Source: Oleomonas cavernae (lineage in GTDB: Bacteria; Pseudomonadota; Alphaproteobacteria; Zavarziniales; Zavarziniaceae). From it: DNA of 64,000 nucleotides. Made by a program: the position numbers and the translations under genes. Positions 36,748-45,151 of this stretch are shown piece by piece; within the stretch, counting starts at the first letter, position 1, and each line of letters starts with the position of its first letter. Where the stretch lies: the NCBI RefSeq assembly GCF_003590945.1, contig NZ_QYUK01000011.1, positions 3,380,909-3,444,908 of the forward strand, written 5' to 3'. The notes beneath the pieces were generated by a model. That model did no database searches, was not told the DNA's origin, and saw only the letters and a program-made list of their open reading frames with translations.

Positions 36748-37383
36748 GTGAAACTGGGGTTTCTGACCATACTGTGCCTTGTCCCGTTGTTTTCCGGCTG
36801 CATCGAGCACCACCCCGACGACCTTGCTTATGCTTCAATTCAATCAGTGGACTGGCAGGATCAGACGGAAATGCCAGGGCCAGGAGCAAGTTCGCTATCG
36901 GGCCTTGTCGATTCAACTACTTTAGCGCTGATGGGTGACTCGGTTATGGGTGGCGATAAACCGAGCCGCCCCCTGCTTAAGGTTGAATTTACGAGCGTCG
37001 AAAATTTGCCGAGATTCGTGAAAGAGCAAAATTACGCGAGCCTTGGCGCTCACGCGTATTATTGCGATCACCCAGAAGAGGGAACGCGTCTGTCATTTAC
37101 GACAATATATTGGCGTGGACACCGACTTAGCCCCCTGGAAAGGGACGGAATTCAACGAGATCCGCAGATCTCTAACAAAAAAATTACCTACTATATTTAT
37201 CTTGATGTTAAAGTGGATGATCGTCCAAAAGATATACCGCCTCAATTAGCCTTTGATTTTCGCAGAAAGCCGGAGAATGTTTGCTTTTACCTAAGCGGCG
37301 GCAACAACATTGGATTTGGCTTTAAATCAAACATTGTAGTTATCCCAAAAGATAAAATCGCCGATGCTCTTCGCATCGATTAA
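36748..37383 (+). CDS. Low-GC lipoprotein of unknown function
   Basis: 211 residues. The start LGFLTILCLVPLFSGC is a lipoprotein signal with the lipidated Cys at about residue 18. The mature part has no recognised domain; it contains ENLPRFVKEQNYASLGAHAYYC and a Tyr/Lys-rich middle (KKITYYIYLDVKVDD). Codons are rich in A/T at third positions (AAA, AAT, GAT), in sharp contrast to every other gene here, which suggests recent transfer. GTG at 36748 has AGGGGAGGAA upstream. It would sit on the inner face of the outer membrane or in the periplasm. Confidence 0.7.
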   Translation: MKLGFLTILCLVPLFSGCIEHHPDDLAYASIQSVDWQDQTEMPGPGASSLSGLVDSTTLALMGDSVMGGDKPSRPLLKVEFTSVENLPRFVKEQNYASLGAHAYYCDHPEEGTRLSFTTIYWRGHRLSPLERDGIQRDPQISNKKITYYIYLDVKVDDRPKDIPPQLAFDFRRKPENVCFYLSGGNNIGFGFKSNIVVIPKDKIADALRID

Positions 37384-37445
37384 CGATGCCCGACGGTCAT
37401 AACGGAATAAGGGGACAGACCAAGTTTAGCCTTGATCTGGCGTGT

Positions 37446-37703
37446 TCACTCGGCCACGGGCGACGGAGAAATTTCCAGGCGGCGTTTGATGCGTTCGATC
37501 TCGTCGCGAAGCCGATCCAATTGCGCCTGCATGTGGGCGACCACGCCCGCATCCTGCGCCTGATGACGCCTGAGGCCCGCAATCGACGCCTGAACATCGT
37601 TGACGCGCAGCGTCAGGTCCCCGATGCGCTCGTCGACACGCGCGAGCGTCGTGTCCATGCGCCGCGAATAGACCAGGATCAGGTTGTCGGATTCGTCAGC
37701 CAT
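37446..37703 (-). CDS. Small coiled-coil protein (alphaproteobacterial type)
   Basis: 85 residues beginning MADESDNLILVYSRRMDTTL, then heptads (RVDERIGDLTLRVNDVQASI, QLDRLRDEIERIKRRLE). Short proteins with the MADExDNLxL start followed by a coiled coil recur in alphaproteobacterial genomes, often near transferred genes. The function is unknown. The start at 37703 is clear; the gene lies between the lipoprotein gene and inositol monophosphatase. Confidence 0.65.
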   Translation of the reverse strand: MADESDNLILVYSRRMDTTLARVDERIGDLTLRVNDVQASIAGLRRHQAQDAGVVAHMQAQLDRLRDEIERIKRRLEISPSPVAE

Positions 37704-37840
37704 GCACTGACGTTAGCATGAGGCTGCACCAAACGTCAGCGCCGCCATTTGACCCCCGCGCCCACCCCTGATAGGTTCCGCGCCCTGCGCGCCGGTGATC
37801 CGGCGGTGCCTGCTCCTTTCTCCTGTCGAGGTTTCCCGCG

Positions 37841-38695
37841 ATGGCGTTTCGCTCGCCGCTCATCAATGTCATGGCTTCCGCCGCCACCAAGGCCGCCCGC
37901 GGCCTGAAGCGCGATTTCGGCGAGGTCGAGAACCTCCAGGTCTCCAAGAAGGGCCCGGCCGATTTCGTCTCGGTCGCCGACCAGAAGGCGGAAGACGTGC
38001 TCTATGCCGAGCTGTCGCGGGTGCGCCCCGAATTCGGCTTCCTGATGGAAGAGCGCGGCGTGGTCGAGGGCAAGGACAAGTCCCACCGCTGGATCGTCGA
38101 CCCGCTGGACGGCACCACCAATTTCCTGCACGGCCTGCCCCAATTCGCCATCTCGATCGGCGTCGAGCGCGACGGCGAGATCATCGCCGGCGTGGTCTAC
38201 AACCCGATTTCCGATGAGATGTTCTGGGCCGAGAAGGGCGCCGGCGCCTATTGCAACGAGCATCGCCTGCGCGTCGCCGCGCGCAAGGACCTGCGCGAGA
38301 CCGTGATCGCCACCGGCATCCCGTTCCACGGCCGGGGCGATCATCTGCGCTTCCTCAAAGAGCTTGGCATCGTGATGCGCGAAGTGGCCGGGGTCCGCCG
38401 CTTCGGTGCCGCCTCGCTCGATCTTGCCTTCGTCGCCGCCGGGCGCTTCGACGGCTTCTGGGAAACCGACTTGGCCCCCTGGGACATCGCCGCCGGCATC
38501 ATCCTGGTGCGCGAGGCCGGGGGCATCGTGTCCGACGTCAAGGGCACGCGGAAAGTGCTGAACCAGCCCGAGATCATCGCCGGCAACGAGATCGTCCACG
38601 AGAAGCTGCGCATCCTGATCGAGCGCGCCGGCCTGCCGCGCAAGCCCAAGCCGGCCAAGCCGGCGAAGGCCGAAGCGGAGACGGCACCGCAATAG
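37841..38695 (+). CDS. suhB: Inositol monophosphatase family protein
   Basis: 284 residues. The metal-dependent phosphatase signatures are complete: EERG (residues 70-73), WIVDPLDGTTNFLHG (84-98), and LAPWDIAAGIILVREAGG. It hydrolyses inositol-1-phosphate or related sugar phosphates with Mg2+; SuhB also has RNA-related roles in E. coli. The C-terminus has a Lys/Pro/Ala-rich tail of about 20 residues beyond the domain. ATG at 37841 gives the usual MAFRSPLINVM start. Confidence 0.92.
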   Translation: MAFRSPLINVMASAATKAARGLKRDFGEVENLQVSKKGPADFVSVADQKAEDVLYAELSRVRPEFGFLMEERGVVEGKDKSHRWIVDPLDGTTNFLHGLPQFAISIGVERDGEIIAGVVYNPISDEMFWAEKGAGAYCNEHRLRVAARKDLRETVIATGIPFHGRGDHLRFLKELGIVMREVAGVRRFGAASLDLAFVAAGRFDGFWETDLAPWDIAAGIILVREAGGIVSDVKGTRKVLNQPEIIAGNEIVHEKLRILIERAGLPRKPKPAKPAKAEAETAPQ

Positions 38696-38787
38696 CGCCC
38701 GCGGGCATCGCGCCGCAACATTTCGCCCGTTTCGCGACTCGTCTTATCCTGCTAAGAGGACGGGTCTGACAGGGGAGTAATAGGGGC

Positions 38788-39915
38788 ATGAAGTCAGCCG
38801 CCGGGACACGGCATGGTGTCGGGGCCGCATGGTCCGGCGTGTCCATGGCCGCGCTGCTGGCCGCCTTCGGCGCCGCCCTGATTGCCCTGCCCGCCCCGGC
38901 CCGCGCCGGCGGCAACGAGCAGGACCGCCCGGCCTATAGCCCGCCGCCCCGCCCGGCCCCCGCGCGCACGCCGTCGCACGGCCGCACCGGCAGCCTCGAT
39001 TACCAGACCATCGTCATCGGCGGCGGCACCCAGGCCGATGTCATCGTCGACATGTCGGTGCTGGACGAGCTGACCGGCGACGCCCAGCCCAGGCGTCCCG
39101 CCCGGCCGCGCCGGCCGGCGACCGCCGCCCGCCCCGCCGCCCCGCCGCCGGCCGCCGCCGTCGAGGCGCCGGCCCCGCCGATCGCCGAGGCCCCGACACC
39201 GCCCGTCGCGGCGCTCGAACCCCCGGCCTCGCCGCCGGCCCCCGTAGAGCCCCCAACCGCCGAGCCCCCGACCGCCGAGCCGCCACCGGTCGAGGCAGCG
39301 GTCCCGCCGCCGCCGCCCGCGCGCCCGGTGATCGATACCGCCACGCCGCGCACGCTGACCATGGTCGAGCTGGGCAGCCGGCTGAGCGAGCCCGCGACGG
39401 AAGTCGCTGCCGCACCGCCGCCTCCACCTCCACCACCGCCCCCTCCGCCACCGCCGCCGCCGGTTGCCCCACCGCCGCCGCCCGCCGCGCCACCGCCCCC
39501 GCCGCCGGCAAGCGAAGCCGCCCCGGATGTCGGCCGGCCGACCGAACTGGCGGCCCTGCCGCCCCCGCCGCCGCCCGCCGCCACCAGTTCGGCGCTGCCG
39601 TCGGTCGCCAAGGCGGTGACCCAGGTCGTCTTCGAGACCAGCGGCAACGCCCTGGACGAGGCGGCCAAGGCGTCGCTGGACGCGGTGATGGAACAGTTGA
39701 AGGCCCCGGGCGGCCGCCTGCTGCTGCGCGGTTTCGCCAGCGGCACCAACGACACCACCACGGGCGCCCGGCGCCTGGCGCTGCAGCGGGTGCAGGCGGT
39801 CAGGACCTATCTGATCGAAAAAGGCGTGCCCGCGAACCGCATCGATCTTCGTGCCGTCGGCATGGCGCCCGACGCGCCGATCGCCGATGGGGTCGACATC
39901 GCCATCATGCCCTGA
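38788..39915 (+). CDS. Polyproline OmpA-family envelope protein
   Basis: 375 residues. An N-terminal hydrophobic segment (about residues 13-32) targets export. Residues 80-275 are extremely rich in Pro, Ala and Glu, including long polyproline runs. The C-terminal 100 residues form an OmpA-like peptidoglycan-binding fold (VFETSGNALDEAAKASLDAV, RRLALQRVQAVRTYLIEKGV), though the first strand lacks the common FDxGSA form. The polyproline arm could span the periplasm. It precedes a MotA/ExbB-like gene and a second OmpA-domain gene on the same strand, suggesting a joint envelope complex. Confidence 0.78.
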   Translation: MKSAAGTRHGVGAAWSGVSMAALLAAFGAALIALPAPARAGGNEQDRPAYSPPPRPAPARTPSHGRTGSLDYQTIVIGGGTQADVIVDMSVLDELTGDAQPRRPARPRRPATAARPAAPPPAAAVEAPAPPIAEAPTPPVAALEPPASPPAPVEPPTAEPPTAEPPPVEAAVPPPPPARPVIDTATPRTLTMVELGSRLSEPATEVAAAPPPPPPPPPPPPPPPPVAPPPPPAAPPPPPPASEAAPDVGRPTELAALPPPPPPAATSSALPSVAKAVTQVVFETSGNALDEAAKASLDAVMEQLKAPGGRLLLRGFASGTNDTTTGARRLALQRVQAVRTYLIEKGVPANRIDLRAVGMAPDAPIADGVDIAIMP

Positions 39916-39971
39916 CACCCTGCGAGCTTCCGTTGGGTGTGGCGTATTGCCATCGGTAGAGGTTGAGGAAA

Positions 39972-41111
39972 GTGAAGCCGGACCGTTACCTGTTCCGCAT
40001 GACCGTGTTCCTGCTCGCCGTGGCCGGGCTGGTCGTGTTCCTGCTCGATCCCGCCAGCCGCTTCTTCGCCACCAACGAGGCGCTGAACTCGGTCATCATC
40101 GGCGTCATGCTGCTGGGCATCGTCTATCTGCTGCGCCAGGTGCTGGAACTGCGGCCCGAGGCGCGCTGGTTCGAGCGGCTGGAACAGCAGGATCCGGGCC
40201 TGGTCGCCGCCCCGGCGCCCGACCTGCTGGGACCGGTGGCCGCCGCCCTGTCGGAGCGCCGCAGCGCCCGCTGGCAACTGGGCCCCACCGCCACCCGCGC
40301 CCTGGTCGACGGCCTGGCCGCGCGCCTGGACGAGAAGCGCGAGATCGGCCGCTACCTGGTCTCGGTGCTGATCTTCCTGGGGTTGCTCGGCACCTTCTGG
40401 GGCCTGTTGCTGACGGTCTCGTCGATCGGCGATGCCATCCGCAACCTGAGCATCGCCGGCGGCGGCGATTTCGCCGCCATGTTCACCGAATTCAAGCGCG
40501 GCCTGGAGGCGCCCCTGTCGGGCATGGGCACCTCGTTCTCCTCGTCGCTGTTCGGCCTCTCGGGCTCGCTGGTCTTAGGATTCCTCGAACTCCAGGCGTC
40601 CCAGGCCCAGGGCCGGTTTTTAGGGGAAGTCGAGGATTACCTGACCGCCAACACCAAGCTGGGCAGCACCGGCGTAGGCGTCGAAGGCGAGGGCGGCGCC
40701 GGGGTGCCGGCCTATGTCTCGGCCCTGCTCGAATCCACCGCCGAAAGCCTCGACCGCTTGCAGCGGACCATGGCGCGGGCCGAGGAAAATCGCGGCTCCG
40801 GCAACGAGGCCCTGGTGACCCTGACGGAACGCCTGGGCACGCTCGCGCATCAGATGCGGGCCGAGCAGGAACTGATGGTGCGCATCGCCGAGACCCAGAT
40901 GGAGCTGAAGCCCCTGCTGCAGCGCCTGGGCCACGCGCCCAGCGCGCCGGCGCCGGTGCTGGACGATGCCAGCCGCGCCCATCTGCGCAGCCTGGATGCC
41001 GGCATCGGCCGCCTGATCGAGGGCCAGAGCGCCGGCCTCGACGAGGTCGCCGCCCAGGTCAAGATCCTGACCCGCACCATCGCCGCCATGGCCGCCGAGG
41101 AGCAGCGCTGA
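39972..41111 (+). CDS. MotA/TolQ/ExbB-like inner membrane protein
   Basis: 379 residues. Transmembrane helices appear near residues 10-30, 40-58, about 130-150 and about 195-215. The proton-channel-like region includes FLGLLGTFWGLLLTVSSIGD and GTSFSSSLFGLSGSLVLGFL, resembling the MotA/ExbB family. A C-terminal cytoplasmic helical region of about 150 residues (RTMARAEENRGSGNEA, QVKILTRTIAAMAAEEQR) may interact with partners. TTG at 39963 is an alternative start. The partner gene starts 2 bp after its stop, as in other motA/motB-like pairs of alphaproteobacteria whose role is not flagellar. Confidence 0.78.
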   Translation: MKPDRYLFRMTVFLLAVAGLVVFLLDPASRFFATNEALNSVIIGVMLLGIVYLLRQVLELRPEARWFERLEQQDPGLVAAPAPDLLGPVAAALSERRSARWQLGPTATRALVDGLAARLDEKREIGRYLVSVLIFLGLLGTFWGLLLTVSSIGDAIRNLSIAGGGDFAAMFTEFKRGLEAPLSGMGTSFSSSLFGLSGSLVLGFLELQASQAQGRFLGEVEDYLTANTKLGSTGVGVEGEGGAGVPAYVSALLESTAESLDRLQRTMARAEENRGSGNEALVTLTERLGTLAHQMRAEQELMVRIAETQMELKPLLQRLGHAPSAPAPVLDDASRAHLRSLDAGIGRLIEGQSAGLDEVAAQVKILTRTIAAMAAEEQR

Positions 41112-41112
41112 C

Positions 41113-42144
41113 ATGGCCTCGCGCAGCCGGCGCTTTCGCGAACGCGGCGGGGCCGAGATCTGGCCCGGTTTCGTCGACGCGCTGACCACGCTGCTGCTGG
41201 CGATCAGCTTCCTGCTGTCGGTCTTCATGATGGCGCAGTTCTTCCTGGGCCAAGCCCTGTCGGGCCGCGACGAGGCGCTGGCCCGCCTCAATCGCCAGAT
41301 CGCCGACCTGACCGACCTGCTCGCCCTGGAGCGCCAGGCCAATGCCGAATTGCGCCTGTCGGTCTCCAGCCTGTCGACCGCCGTCGAAGGGGCCAACGCC
41401 GAACGCGACCAGTTGCGCGCGCAATTGAGCGAAAGCCAGGCCCAGGCCCAGGCGCTCGAAGGCCAGGCCGGGCAATTGGGCACCGAGCTGGACCGCGAAC
41501 GCGCCTTGACCGCGGACGCCCAGGCCCAGGTCGACCTGCTCAACCGCCAATTGATGGAACTGCGCGAGCAACTCAAGGAAATCGCCGCCCTGCTGGACAA
41601 GTCCGAGGCCGACGACCGCGAATCCCAGGCGGTGATCGCCGACTTGGGAAGGCGCCTGAACCTGGCCCTGGCCAGCAAGGTGGAGGAGTTGGCGCGCTAT
41701 CGCTCGGAATTCTTCGGCCGCCTGCGCGAGGTGCTGGGCGAGCGCGACGACATCCGCATCGTCGGCGACCGCTTCGTCTTCCAGTCGGAGGTGCTGTTCG
41801 CCTCGGGCTCGGCCGACCTGGGCCTGGGCGGCCAGGAAGCCCTGGCGCGCTTTGCCGTCACCTTGAAGGAAATCGCGGCGCAGATTCCGGCCGACCTGCC
41901 CTGGATCCTGCGCGTCGACGGCCACACCGACGCCAACCCGATCGTCTCGCCGCTCTACCCGTCGAACTGGGAATTGTCGACGGCGCGGGCCGTCGCGGTG
42001 GCGAAATTCCTGATCACCCAGGACATCCCGCCCAGCCGCCTGGCCGCAGCCGGCTTCGGCGAGTTCCAGCCGATCGACAACGGCACCGGCCCCGACGCCC
42101 TGGCCCGCAACCGCCGCATCGAACTGAAGCTCACCGAACGGTAA
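41113..42144 (+). CDS. MotB/OmpA-like peptidoglycan-binding protein with coiled coil
   Basis: 343 residues. A single N-terminal helix (FVDALTTLLLAISFLLSVFM, residues 18-37) carries a membrane Asp, as in MotB. A coiled coil rich in Gln, Leu and Ala spans about 50-200. The C-terminal OmpA domain has FVFQSEVLFASGSADLGLGG, RVDGHTDANPI, NWELSTARAVAVAKFLI and PDALARNRRIELKL. With the MotA/ExbB-like protein encoded just upstream it should form an ion-driven or structural stator anchored to the wall. No flagellar genes are nearby. Confidence 0.85.
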   Translation: MASRSRRFRERGGAEIWPGFVDALTTLLLAISFLLSVFMMAQFFLGQALSGRDEALARLNRQIADLTDLLALERQANAELRLSVSSLSTAVEGANAERDQLRAQLSESQAQAQALEGQAGQLGTELDRERALTADAQAQVDLLNRQLMELREQLKEIAALLDKSEADDRESQAVIADLGRRLNLALASKVEELARYRSEFFGRLREVLGERDDIRIVGDRFVFQSEVLFASGSADLGLGGQEALARFAVTLKEIAAQIPADLPWILRVDGHTDANPIVSPLYPSNWELSTARAVAVAKFLITQDIPPSRLAAAGFGEFQPIDNGTGPDALARNRRIELKLTER

Positions 42145-42155
42145 GCCCACCCCTT

Positions 42156-42264
42156 CGTCATGACCGGGCTTGTCCCGGTCATCCACGTCGGGACGGTGCA
42201 CATCCGTTGAAAGTCTAGGCAGCTTGCCGACGTGGATGGCCGGGACGTCGCCCGGCCATGACGA
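42156..42264. repeat. Inverted repeat, family C
   Basis: CGTCATGACCGGGCTTGTCC opens the element and GGACGTCGCCCGGCCATGACG closes it, with inner arms CCACGTCGGGAC and CCGACGTGG. A closely related copy is nested in the repeat cluster at 56455-56753. Confidence 0.85.
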
Positions 42265-42289
42265 CAAAAGGTGGTGCTGAACGAGCGCC

Positions 42290-42940
42290 TCAGTTCTGCC
42301 AGTCGGACGCGGGGCCGTCGCTCTCGGGCTCGCTGCCTTCGACTTCGGCGGCGGCTTCCAGCACCTCGGGCGCGGTCGCTTCGTCGTAGTCGGCATCCTC
42401 GTCGTCGACGTCGCCCTTGGTGCGCTCCGCCGCCTTCTGCACCGCCTGGTCCAGTTCGATCTGGGTGCACAGGCCCAGCGTCACTGGGTCGACCGGCTTG
42501 ATGTTCTGGCTGTTCCAGTGGCTGCGCTCGCGCACCGCCTTGATCGTCGGCTTGGTCGTGCCGATCAGGCGGCAGAGCTGGGCGTCCGACAGTTCGGGGT
42601 GGTTGCGCAGCAGCCAGGCGATGGCGTCCGGCCGGTCCTGGCGGCGCGACACTGGCGTATAGCGCGGGCCCTTGGAACGGGCACGCGGAATCGGGTTGGT
42701 CGAGGCGCTGACCTTCAGTTCCGCCTTGGGGTTGGCCTGGGCGCGGTCGAGTTCTTCCTGAGTCAACTGGCCCTGGGCCACCGGATCCTGGCCGACGATG
42801 CCCTGGAACACTTCGCCATCGGCAATGCCCTTCACCTCGAGCGGATGCAGACCGCAGAACTTGGCGATCTGGTCGAAGGTCAGGGAAGTGTTCTCAACCA
42901 GCCAGACGGCCGTTGCCTTGGGCATCAGGGGTAGCGACAT
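42290..42940 (-). CDS. trcR: DUF1013 cell-cycle transcriptional regulator TrcR
   Basis: 216 residues. The start MSLPLMPKATAVWLVENTSL and the block LTFDQIAKFCGLHPLEVKGIADGE are diagnostic of the alphaproteobacterial DUF1013 family, described in Caulobacter-type systems as the cell-cycle regulator TrcR. A second HTH-like part (LSDAQLCRLIGTTKPTIKAV) follows, and the C-terminus is an acidic tail rich in Asp and Glu. It is expected to act in the cytoplasm on RNA polymerase-dependent transcription. ATG at 42940 matches the family start. Confidence 0.88.
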   Translation of the reverse strand: MSLPLMPKATAVWLVENTSLTFDQIAKFCGLHPLEVKGIADGEVFQGIVGQDPVAQGQLTQEELDRAQANPKAELKVSASTNPIPRARSKGPRYTPVSRRQDRPDAIAWLLRNHPELSDAQLCRLIGTTKPTIKAVRERSHWNSQNIKPVDPVTLGLCTQIELDQAVQKAAERTKGDVDDEDADYDEATAPEVLEAAAEVEGSEPESDGPASDWQN

Positions 42941-43061
42941 GTCAATTCTCCACCATCGCGACCGGCCCCGGGGGCCGCCCGCCGCCATGGTCATGGCATT
43001 GAGTGATCAGGCGTATATAGACGGCCGTCACGACAACGTCAAAACTTTGAATGGTAATTGA

Positions 43062-44054
43062 TCAAATAGTGAGCACGATCTTGCCGATGTGGCCACGGTC
43101 GTCCATGCGGACATGGGCACCGGCGGCATCGGCCAGCGGATAGGTCCGGTCGATCAGCGGCTTGACCTTGCCCTGGGCCAGCAGCGGCCAGACCGTGGCC
43201 TCCAGCGCCGCGGCGATGGCGCCTTTCTCGGCAACCGAACGGATGCGCAGGGTCGAACCGGTCAGGGTCAGGCGCTTGAGCATCAGCGGCAGCAGGTTGA
43301 CCTCGACCTGGGCGCCGTTCTGGAAGGCGATGTAGACGAGGCGGCCTTCGGTCGCCATGGCGCTGATGTTGCGCTGGACGTAATCGCCGCCGACCATGTC
43401 GAGCACCACGTCGACGCCGCGCTTGGCCGTTTCCGCCCGGATCACCTCGACGAAATCCTGGGTCTGATAATCGATGACATGGGCGGCCCCCAGGGCCTCC
43501 AGGGGGGCCACCTTGTCGGCCCCGCCCACGGTGGTGAAAACCGTGGCGCCCAGGGCGGACGCCAGTTGGATTGCTGTGGTGCCGATGCCGCTGGCGCCGC
43601 CGTGGACCAGGAAACGCTCGCCCGGCTTCAGGCCGCCGCGCTCGAAGACATTGGTCCAGACGGTGAAGAAGGTCTCGGGGATCGCCGCCGCCTCCACCAT
43701 CGACAGGCCGGCCGGCACGGGCAGGCACTGCGGCCCCGGCGCCACGGCATATTCGGCATAGCCGCCACCGCCCAGCAGGGCCATGACCCGGTCGCCGAGC
43801 TGCCAGCGGGCGACCCCCTCGCCCAGGGCGACGATGGTGCCGGCCGCTTCCAGGCCCGGGGTTTCGGGCGCACCCGGCGGCGGCGGATAGAGGCCCAGGC
43901 GCTGCATCACGTCGGGCCGGTTGACGCCTGCCGCCGCCAGCTTGATCAGAACCTCGCCAGGGCCCGGCCGGGGCACCGGCAGGGTCACCGGGCGCAAGAC
44001 CTCGGGCCCGCCGGGCTGGGTCACGGCGATGGCGGTCATGGTATCGGGGTTCAT
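43062..44054 (-). CDS. NAD(P)H-quinone oxidoreductase, PIG3-like (MDR superfamily)
   Basis: 330 residues of the zinc-independent medium-chain reductases. GVNRPDVMQRLGLYPPPPGA and GLEAAGTIVALGEGV form the GroES-like part, and VHGGASGIGTTAIQLASALG is the NADPH-binding motif. GRLVYIAFQNG and the end HIGKIVLTI match PIG3/TP53I3-like quinone oxidoreductases. It reduces quinones using NADPH in the cytoplasm. It diverges from the DUF1192 gene; starts lie 62 bp apart. Confidence 0.88.
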   Translation of the reverse strand: MNPDTMTAIAVTQPGGPEVLRPVTLPVPRPGPGEVLIKLAAAGVNRPDVMQRLGLYPPPPGAPETPGLEAAGTIVALGEGVARWQLGDRVMALLGGGGYAEYAVAPGPQCLPVPAGLSMVEAAAIPETFFTVWTNVFERGGLKPGERFLVHGGASGIGTTAIQLASALGATVFTTVGGADKVAPLEALGAAHVIDYQTQDFVEVIRAETAKRGVDVVLDMVGGDYVQRNISAMATEGRLVYIAFQNGAQVEVNLLPLMLKRLTLTGSTLRIRSVAEKGAIAAALEATVWPLLAQGKVKPLIDRTYPLADAAGAHVRMDDRGHIGKIVLTI

Positions 44055-44115
44055 CTTCGCGGCTCCGATCGGCTATGCTCTGCCGGTCTAGGCGAGGATG
44101 GAGCAAGAGGCAATC

Positions 44116-44310
44116 ATGGCGTTCGACCCCGACGACCGGCCACGCCCCAAGGTGCTGATCACCATCGAGCAGATCGCCCTCGATCCCCTGTCGATCGAGG
44201 ATCTGGCAGCCCGCATCGCCGCCTGCCGGGACGAGATTACGCGGTGCGAAGCGGCGATCGAAAAGAAGCGGGCAACCCGCGACGCCGCGGCGGCCTTCTT
44301 CAAGACCTGA
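44116..44310 (+). CDS. DUF1192 family small protein
   Basis: 64 residues. The layout IDPLSIEDLAARIAACRDEI-like helix and the end RATRDAAAAFFKT match DUF1192, a short alphaproteobacterial protein of unknown function usually found beside a quinone reductase, as here. ATG at 44116 has AGAGG upstream; an in-frame ATG at 44098 would add six residues. Confidence 0.8.
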   Translation: MAFDPDDRPRPKVLITIEQIALDPLSIEDLAARIAACRDEITRCEAAIEKKRATRDAAAAFFKT

Positions 44311-44420
44311 GAAAAAGCTTGGAAACTGAGCGTTTCCCCGATGTGGCGGGTTGACGCAGTCGGAAAGCTTGCGGCAAGATCCCTCCCGCAAGTCTTACAG
44401 GGACGGGCTTTACAATAGAA

Positions 44421-44443
44421 CGGGCTGCCCATCGGGCAGCCCG
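44421..44443 (-). terminator. Terminator downstream of hsp20
   Basis: CGGGCTGCCC and GGGCAGCCCG form a perfect ten-base-pair stem around a short loop. Read on the minus strand it is followed by TTCTATT, so it fits the end of the hsp20 transcript; it may also stop the plus-strand DUF1192 transcript. Confidence 0.7.
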
Positions 44444-44469
44444 TCGCTATTTGGGGCCAGGCGCTAAGG

Positions 44470-44940
44470 TTACGCGGCCGCCTGATGCTCGATCTGCGGC
44501 GCCGCCGGGTTGGCGCGGGTCTCGATGGTGATCTGGCGGGGCTTCTTGGCCTCGGGCACCTCGCGCACCAGATCGACGTGGAGCAGGCCGTTCTCGAACG
44601 AGGCATTCACGACCTTGATCGTGTCGGCCAGTTCGAAGCGGCGCTCGAAGGCGCGGGCGGCGATGCCGCGATGCAGATACTGGGTCTCGGCCTTGTCCTC
44701 GCGGCCCTTGGCGGTGATGTAGAGGACGTTTTCCTTCACCGTCACTTCGAGCTGTTCGGGCGCGAAGCCGGCCACCGCCATGGTGATGCGGTAGCGGTCG
44801 TCACCGGACTTTTCGATATTGTAGGGCGGGTAGGAAAACGCCGCCTCGTCGACGCGGGCGGCCGCATCGAGCAGGCGGGAGACACGGTCGAAACCGATGG
44901 TCGAACGCATCAGGGGCGAGAAATCAAAGGCAGTGCGCAT
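44470..44940 (-). CDS. Small heat shock protein, Hsp20/IbpA type
   Basis: 156 residues with the alpha-crystallin domain: YNIEKSGDDRYRITMAVAGF, LEVTVKENVLYITAKG, YLHRGIAARAFERRFELAD and a beta-sandwich end VKVNASFENGLLHVDLVREV-like segment. The start MRTAFDFSPLMRSTIGFDR is that of class A rhizobial-type IbpA. It binds unfolding proteins in the cytoplasm. The leader of about 94 nt holds a heat-shock-like promoter and hairpins that may form an RNA thermometer. Confidence 0.93.
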   Translation of the reverse strand: MRTAFDFSPLMRSTIGFDRVSRLLDAAARVDEAAFSYPPYNIEKSGDDRYRITMAVAGFAPEQLEVTVKENVLYITAKGREDKAETQYLHRGIAARAFERRFELADTIKVVNASFENGLLHVDLVREVPEAKKPRQITIETRANPAAPQIEHQAAA

Positions 44941-44942
44941 CG

Positions 44943-44999
44943 CAATTCTCCATTGAGCAAAGGCGATTGGGGACATGCGGCGGATCCCCCGCATGGGCC
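44943..44999 (-). ncRNA. Candidate ROSE-like RNA thermometer in the hsp20 leader
   Basis: Read as RNA on the minus strand, a perfect hairpin CAUGCGG...CCGCAUG is followed by UUUGCUCAAUGGAGAA next to the start codon. UUGCU can pair with the GGAGA ribosome site leaving a bulged G, which is the key feature of ROSE elements that control rhizobial small heat shock genes. Length and position fit; the fold was drawn by eye only. Confidence 0.5.
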
Positions 45000-45040
45000 G
45001 ATCCGGCGGCCGGACCCCGTAACGGGCGCCCGACGCCTAT

Positions 45041-45069
45041 GAGGTAGGATCGGCGGCACGGGGTTCAAG
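45041..45069 (-). promoter_or_regulatory. Candidate heat-shock (sigma-32) promoter of hsp20
   Basis: On the minus strand CTTGAA (45064-45069) and CCTACCTC (45041-45048) are 15 bp apart, close to the CTTGAA / CCCCATNT layout of RpoH promoters. Transcription would start near 45034, giving a leader of about 94 nt. Confidence 0.5.
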
Positions 45070-45151
45070 AGGCCATTGTGTGATGGCGGGCACGGCATAA
45101 AATTCGCCCTGGCCGTACCCTGCGCTCCATCAGGCAGTCCGGAGTCCCGTC

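Noticed and set aside
37405-37440. GGGGACAGACC sequence as a mobile element
   Set aside because: It is only a short relic-like string; no transposase or terminal repeats are present.
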